A DNA stretch of 64,000 nt, from assembly GCA_016617495.1 (NCBI GenBank), contig WYCU01000002.1, forward strand, positions 62,001 to 126,000. Reading direction: 5' to 3'. Shown here one piece after another: positions 59,892 to 64,000 of this stretch. The DNA is from Azonexaceae bacterium s22. GTDB lineage: Bacteria > Pseudomonadota > Gammaproteobacteria > Burkholderiales > Rhodocyclaceae. How positions within the stretch are numbered: the stretch's first letter is position 1; each line of letters begins with the position of its first letter. The translations under genes and the position numbers were made by a program. The notes beneath the pieces were generated by a model that did not search any database, was not told where the DNA came from, and was given only the letters and a program-made list of their open reading frames with translations.

Positions 59892-61343
59892 ATGCGCTTT
59901 TCCCGACGTTTTCTCGCGATATTGCTGGCTGGCACGTTTTTGGTGCGGGGCTTGTACGCCGATGAGTTGCCGGAATTGGGCGATGTGGCCAGTACCGAGT
60001 TGTCGCCCGCAACGGAAAGGCGGGTCGGTCAGCAGATCATGACGGAAATCCGGTGGCGAGAGCCGAGCTATCTCGACGATCCGGATATCGAGTTTTATCT
60101 CAACCAGCTTGGCGGACGCTTGGTGGCGGCGAGCAATGAGCCGTCGATGGAATTTCATTTTTTCGCCATCAACGACAATAGCGTGAACGCCTTTGCGATG
60201 TTTGGCGGGTATATCGGCGTTCATACGGGCCTGATACTGACTGCGCAGTCGGAGTCCGAATTGGCCGGTGTCCTGGCACACGAAATTTCGCACGTCACCC
60301 AGCGGCATTTGGCTCGCCAACAATTCCAGTCCAAGCGCGTGTCGATGGCCTCCTTGCTGGCCATGGGCTTGTCGCTGCTGGCGGTTCGGTCCAACCCGCA
60401 GGCGGCGGGGGCGGCGATTACCGGAGCACAGGCGGGGGCAATTTCGGCACAGTTGGCGTTTTCTAGAGGGTTTGAACGCGAGTCCGACCGCTTGGGCTTT
60501 GAGATGCTGAACAAGGCCGGCTACGACGTTCATGGCATGTCAGGTTTCTTCGAGCGTTTGCAACAATCGACACGGCTCTACGAGAACAATGCGACGGTGT
60601 ATTTGCGTACGCACCCGCTTACCGGGGAGCGCATTTCCGATATGCAGAACCGTGAAGAGGGCTTGCCTTACCGGCAGGTGGCGGATAGCCCCGAGTTCCA
60701 GTTGGTCAGGGCGCGCATTCGCGCCAGTCAAGGGCGCCCGGCCGATGCGGTGAAGGATTTTGAAATCCTGCTGCGTGATCGCAAGTACACCTCGGAAGCC
60801 GCGACGCGCTATGGCCTTGCCGTTGCCTTGGCGCGCAAGGGCGATTGGCCCGGCGTGGATCGCGAATTGCAGGCGGTGCGTCGGCTGAAAATGAGTTCGC
60901 CGATGATTGATCGTCTTCAGGCCCAGGCACGGCTGGCTGGCGGCGATGCCCAAGCCGGCTTGTCGTTATACCGCGATTCGATCCTGCGCTACCCCTTGAA
61001 TCTGCCGTTGCTGTATGGCTACGGCGACGCCTTGGTCGGTCAGCGCAAGTTCAAGGAAGCGCTGCGTTTTTCCGACGAACAATTGCAGAATTTCCCGCAG
61101 GATATCCGCTTCTTCGGGATTCGCGCCGAGGCCTATGGCGGCTTGGGGAAACGGGCGCAGCGGCACCTGGCGCTCGCCGAAATGTCTTTGCTCAAAGGTC
61201 AGACGGCCGGTGCCATCGAGCAACTGCAGCTGGCCCAGCAGGCCGGTGATGCCGATTTCCATGAAATGTCGTTTATCGATGGCCGCTTGCGCGAGGTGAA
61301 ACGGCGCCAGATTGAGGAAATGAAAGAGCGGCAGCAGAATTGA
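59892..61343 (+). CDS. bepA: Periplasmic M48 metalloprotease with TPR domain, BepA/YfgC-like
   Basis: 483 residues from ATG 59892. Signal peptide (MRFSRRFLAILLAGTFLVRG..., cleavage near YA/DE), M48 peptidase domain (about 35-260) with HEISH zinc motif in GVLAHEISHVTQRHLA and the downstream Glu in ERESDRLGFEML, then TPR repeats (about 280-470). BepA relatives check outer-membrane proteins such as LptD and BAM clients. tusA follows after a short gap. Confidence 0.92.
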   Translation: MRFSRRFLAILLAGTFLVRGLYADELPELGDVASTELSPATERRVGQQIMTEIRWREPSYLDDPDIEFYLNQLGGRLVAASNEPSMEFHFFAINDNSVNAFAMFGGYIGVHTGLILTAQSESELAGVLAHEISHVTQRHLARQQFQSKRVSMASLLAMGLSLLAVRSNPQAAGAAITGAQAGAISAQLAFSRGFERESDRLGFEMLNKAGYDVHGMSGFFERLQQSTRLYENNATVYLRTHPLTGERISDMQNREEGLPYRQVADSPEFQLVRARIRASQGRPADAVKDFEILLRDRKYTSEAATRYGLAVALARKGDWPGVDRELQAVRRLKMSSPMIDRLQAQARLAGGDAQAGLSLYRDSILRYPLNLPLLYGYGDALVGQRKFKEALRFSDEQLQNFPQDIRFFGIRAEAYGGLGKRAQRHLALAEMSLLKGQTAGAIEQLQLAQQAGDADFHEMSFIDGRLREVKRRQIEEMKERQQN

Positions 61344-61379
61344 AGGTAAAATCGTCGCCTCTCAAATTGGGTATTCATC

Positions 61380-61607
61380 ATGGAATTCGATCGCGATCTT
61401 GATGTTAAGGGCTTGAATTGTCCGCTGCCGATTCTGCGGACCAAGAAAACGCTGGCTGAAATGGAATCCGGTCAGGTGTTGCGCGTCATGGCCACAGACC
61501 CCGGTTCGCTCAAGGATTTCCCGGCTTTTGCCCGTCAGACGGGCAATGAGCTGGTCGAGCAGCGCGAAGTCGATCGCGTTTATGAGTTTTACCTGAAGCG
61601 CAAATAA
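61380..61607 (+). CDS. tusA: TusA family sulfurtransferase
   Basis: 75 residues with the TusA motif LNCPLPILRTKK (catalytic Cys in CPLP). It relays persulfide sulfur for tRNA 2-thiouridine or molybdenum-cofactor sulfuration; TusA-like proteins also serve sulfur oxidation. No other tus genes nearby. Its stop is followed directly by the opened frame of pabBC. Confidence 0.93.
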   Translation: MEFDRDLDVKGLNCPLPILRTKKTLAEMESGQVLRVMATDPGSLKDFPAFARQTGNELVEQREVDRVYEFYLKRK

Positions 61608-61756
61608 GCTCGGCCATCCACGCTTTTTTTGAAGATCGGCGGGCGCCGCAGGGCGAACCCGCCGCTTGGCTATTTTCGGAATTCATCGACGAATTCCGGG
61701 TTCACGACCTGTCCGCCCTGGACGCTGCTCTGGCTGCATGCGAAGGGCATTGGGCG

Positions 61757-63355
61757 GTGGCCGCCCTGGATTACGAACTGGGCTATTTGCTGGAGCCGGC
61801 AGCGGCGCCGCCGAACTGGAGGCCGCCGGCGCGACCCCTGGCGCGTTTCTGGCGCTTTGGGGCACGCCAGGCGTTCAGCGCACCGGAGGCCGAATCCTGG
61901 CTGGCGATGCAGGCCGACGCGCAGGCCGCCGGTGTCGGTGGTCTGGCACCTGCGCTGAATGCCGATCAGCATGCCGCCGCCGTGACGCAGATTCGCGACT
62001 ACATCGCTGCGGGCGATTGTTATCAGGTCAATCTGACCTTCCCCATGCATTTTGAATGGTTCGGCCACCCGGTCGCGCTTTATTCGCGATTGCGCGCCCG
62101 CCAACCCGTTCGCTACGGCGGTTTCGTGCTCGACAAGGACGGCGGTGTGGTTTCGCTGTCGCCCGAGCTGTTTCTGGAGCGTCAGGGCGCACGTTTGACG
62201 ACACGGCCCATGAAAGGCACGTTGGCGCGCCATTTTCCCGCGGCGCGTCTGCAAGCGTCGATCAAGGACCGTGCCGAGAATCTGATGATCGTCGATTTGC
62301 TGCGTAACGATCTCGGGCGCGTGGCGACGCCGGGCAGCGTCTCGGTGGATCGCTTGTTCGAAATCGAGGCCTATCCCACCGTATGGCAAATGGTTTCCGA
62401 GGTTTCGGCAGCGGTGCCGGACGTGAGCCTTGCCAGCGTGCTCCGGGCGATGTTTCCCTGCGGTTCGATCACTGGCGCACCGAAAATTCGCGCCATGCAG
62501 ATCATCGGCGAGCTGGAGCCGGCGCCCCGTGGCATCTACACCGGCGCCTTGGGCTGGATCGCCCCGAATGGCGATTTCCGGCTGAACGTGGCCATTCGCA
62601 GCCTTGCGCTGGGGGCGGGTCACCGGGGAACGCTGGGTATTGGTAGCGGGATCGTGGCCGATTCCGGGACGGCCGACGAATGGCAGGAGTGCTTACTCAA
62701 ATCCCGTTTTCTTTCCGATTGCGATCCCGGGTTGCGCCTGATCGAAACCTTGCGCCGGGAGCACGGGCAATATCCCCGGCTGGCGGGTCACCTTGAGCGC
62801 TTGCGCCGTTCTGCGAAGTGGTTGGGGTTTGGCTACGATGAATCCGCGGTGATGCGAGCGCTCGACAGCGTGCCCACGGATGCCGCAGTGCAGCGCGTGC
62901 GCCTGACGCTGGGCAAGGCCGGCGATATCGAGGCGGCTGCCTGGGCATTGGCCGAGGTGCCGGCGGGCCCGCGTTGGGCGCGTTTGGCGACGATGCCCAT
63001 CGATGCCGACGATCCCTTGCGCCGGCACAAGACAACCGCCCGCGCACTTTACGATGCAGCCTTGCAAACGATTCCTGCGGATTCGGCGGTGTTCGACATC
63101 GTTTTTCTCAATGCCCGTGGCGAGGTGGCAGAGGGCGCGCGAAGCAATGTCTTCGTCATGCGCGACGGCGTATTGCTGACGCCACCGCTCACGAGCGGTG
63201 CGCTTCCCGGTGTGTTACGTGCCGAGCTGTTGGCTTCCGGGCGGGCACGCGAAGCCGTGCTAAGGCCGGACGATCTGGCCGGCGAATTCTTCCTTGGCAA
63301 TGCCTTGCGTGGTTTGATTCCGGTTCGTCTGGAAGCGCGCGCGGCGCCGCTTTGA
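61757..63355 (+). CDS. pabB: Fused aminodeoxychorismate synthase component I / aminodeoxychorismate lyase
   Basis: 532 residues from the first standard start (GTG 61757), but reading the same frame upstream to about 61616 gives AFFEDRRAPQGEPAAWLFSE, an expected PabB N-terminus. The real start is therefore further upstream, without ATG/GTG/TTG. The chorismate-binding domain (about 60-330) has YQVNLTFPMHFEW, RTKPMKGT-like TRPMKGTLARHF, ENLMIVDLLRNDLGR and SITGAPKIRAMQIIGELE. A PabC-like (branched-chain aminotransferase IV) domain follows (about 345-532). Makes 4-aminobenzoate for folate. GTCGAC motif follows the stop. Confidence 0.93.
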   Translation: MAALDYELGYLLEPAAAPPNWRPPARPLARFWRFGARQAFSAPEAESWLAMQADAQAAGVGGLAPALNADQHAAAVTQIRDYIAAGDCYQVNLTFPMHFEWFGHPVALYSRLRARQPVRYGGFVLDKDGGVVSLSPELFLERQGARLTTRPMKGTLARHFPAARLQASIKDRAENLMIVDLLRNDLGRVATPGSVSVDRLFEIEAYPTVWQMVSEVSAAVPDVSLASVLRAMFPCGSITGAPKIRAMQIIGELEPAPRGIYTGALGWIAPNGDFRLNVAIRSLALGAGHRGTLGIGSGIVADSGTADEWQECLLKSRFLSDCDPGLRLIETLRREHGQYPRLAGHLERLRRSAKWLGFGYDESAVMRALDSVPTDAAVQRVRLTLGKAGDIEAAAWALAEVPAGPRWARLATMPIDADDPLRRHKTTARALYDAALQTIPADSAVFDIVFLNARGEVAEGARSNVFVMRDGVLLTPPLTSGALPGVLRAELLASGRAREAVLRPDDLAGEFFLGNALRGLIPVRLEARAAPL

Positions 63356-63360
63356 AAATC

Positions 63361-63390
63361 GCCCTTTTTTCGAGGTCGACCGCGACAATC
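63361..63390 (+). repeat. Dispersed GTCGAC motif after pabBC
   Basis: GCCCTTTTTTCGAG followed by GTCGACCGCGACAATC (63375-63390), starting 6 bp after the pabBC stop codon. Confidence 0.8.
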
Positions 63391-63404
63391 TGCCGGATCC
63401 GCCC

Positions 63405-64000
63405 TCAGTGGCCTGCGCTGGGCCGTGTATCACGCCCCATGCGGGCGAGAACATGGTTGGCCATGCCGTTGGCCAGCTCGTGTTCGCCCACGAAGATCGC
63501 GCCCGCCTGTTCCTGTTGCAGCAGTTCGGCCTCTTCCTCACTGTGCGTGCGCAGCACGCTTTCGATACCGGGATTCAGCATGCGGGCGATCTCCAGCATC
63601 TTGCGGGCATCGAAAGCGTCGGGTGTGGCAATGACCAGCAGGCCCGCGCGGGCAATGTGGGCCTGAATCAGCACGCTGGGGTCAGTGGCATTGCCGCTGA
63701 CGGCGAGGCGCTGTTCGGCCCGCAATTGTTCGACGAGTTCCCGGTTCTGTTCGACCACCACAAAGCTGAGGCCTTGGGCCGCGAGTTGTTCGGCAATGCG
63801 CTTGCCGACCCGGCCGTAGCCGACCAGCACGATCTGGCCGGTCAGGTGATCGAGATCGGTGCTCATCGGTAGCTCGGCCAGCGGATCGCTGCGACGCTGC
63901 AGCCAATGGGCCAGCCGGGGCCGCGCTTCGACCCAGCGCTGGATGGGATCGATGGCGGAAAAGACCAGCGCATTGCCGGCAATGGAGATGATGCCGCCAG
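63405..64000 (-). CDS. CPA2-family cation:proton antiporter (Kef/YbaL-like), C-terminal part
   Basis: The reverse-strand frame is open from the right window edge to the stop at 63405; the last membrane helix ends in GGIISIAGNALVFSAIDPIQ, then a RCK/TrkA-N domain starts at IVLVGYGRVGKRIAEQLAAQ (Rossmann GxGxxG). It runs on to RMGRDTRPSAGH at the end. In Kef/YbaL antiporters such a domain senses NAD or glutathione adducts and gates K+/H+ exchange. The N-terminal membrane domain lies outside the window, so the exact subtype is open. Confidence 0.88.
   Translation of the reverse strand, partial: GGIISIAGNALVFSAIDPIQRWVEARPRLAHWLQRRSDPLAELPMSTDLDHLTGQIVLVGYGRVGKRIAEQLAAQGLSFVVVEQNRELVEQLRAEQRLAVSGNATDPSVLIQAHIARAGLLVIATPDAFDARKMLEIARMLNPGIESVLRTHSEEEAELLQQEQAGAIFVGEHELANGMANHVLARMGRDTRPSAGH

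Noticed and set aside
1-64000. CRISPR arrays, rRNA and tRNA genes
   Set aside because: No regularly spaced identical repeats with unique spacers, no cas genes, and no cloverleaf or rRNA signature were seen.

Overview
The window reads as a chromosomal segment of a betaproteobacterium, most likely a member of the Rhodocyclaceae (Dechloromonas/Azonexus/Zoogloea-like). The grounds are the GC-rich coding style, AceK next to two different NADP-isocitrate dehydrogenases, a soxYZ pair, a fused pabB-pabC, rstAB, and the gene families present. Genus is an inference; no rRNA, tRNA or CRISPR array was seen.

Layout. 1-10.2 kb is core: the first codons of mutL (reverse), then dedA, purN, a DUF3108 gene, an rsmB-type rRNA methyltransferase and an mscS-type channel, a Tim44-like protein, a cold-shock gene, small ORFs, the rstB/rstA-like two-component pair and dsbB. 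10,178-22,041 is an 11.9 kb mobile element with perfect 23-bp terminal inverted repeats and an 8-bp target duplication (TGCCAAAA), carrying an IS1595-family transposase. Its main cargo is a type II CBASS anti-phage operon (Cap5-type HNH-SAVED nuclease, CD-NTase, Cap2 E2-E1 fusion, Cap3 JAMM peptidase) followed by a small gene for an RMF/CrpP-like protein. Three larger unrecognised genes, a small exported protein, an Xre-type regulator, a coiled-coil/winged-helix gene and a non-coding segment with three terminators complete it. 22.0-35.1 kb returns to core: rpmG-rpmB, radC, coaBC-dut, aceK, icd2 (monomeric IDH), icd (dimeric IDH), a Tim44-like gene, murI, a CaiB/BaiF CoA-transferase, a TonB-like gene and an ankyrin protein.

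35.1-36.5 kb is a gene-free block of long repeats: two 343-bp direct copies spaced exactly 450 bp apart, an inverted diverged copy and degenerate tandem-like units. 36.5-64 kb holds an MHS-type MFS transporter, a PAS histidine kinase with a FixJ-like regulator, lrgAB, malate synthase (aceB) with a divergent LysR gene, a GGDEF-EAL protein, a DNA glycosylase and a sigma-54 two-component system divergent from an RTX-like gene that has a clear -24/-12 promoter. After these come a cupin, isocitrate lyase (aceA), rraA, clpA-clpS, a second cold-shock gene, soxZ-soxY, moaC, a BepA-type M48 protease, tusA, pabBC and the C-terminal part of a CPA2 cation/proton antiporter.

How the parts connect. Both IDHs, the IDH kinase/phosphatase, isocitrate lyase and malate synthase are all here, so the isocitrate branch point between TCA cycle and glyoxylate shunt is encoded across the window. 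aceA and aceB share an almost identical palindrome (GTCTTATATAAGAC) upstream, suggesting one trans-acting regulator. A second, unexplained layer is a dispersed motif (GTCGACCGCGACAAT, usually preceded by a T-rich CCGTTTTTT stretch) that recurs mostly just outside gene ends throughout the core but was not found in the mobile element.
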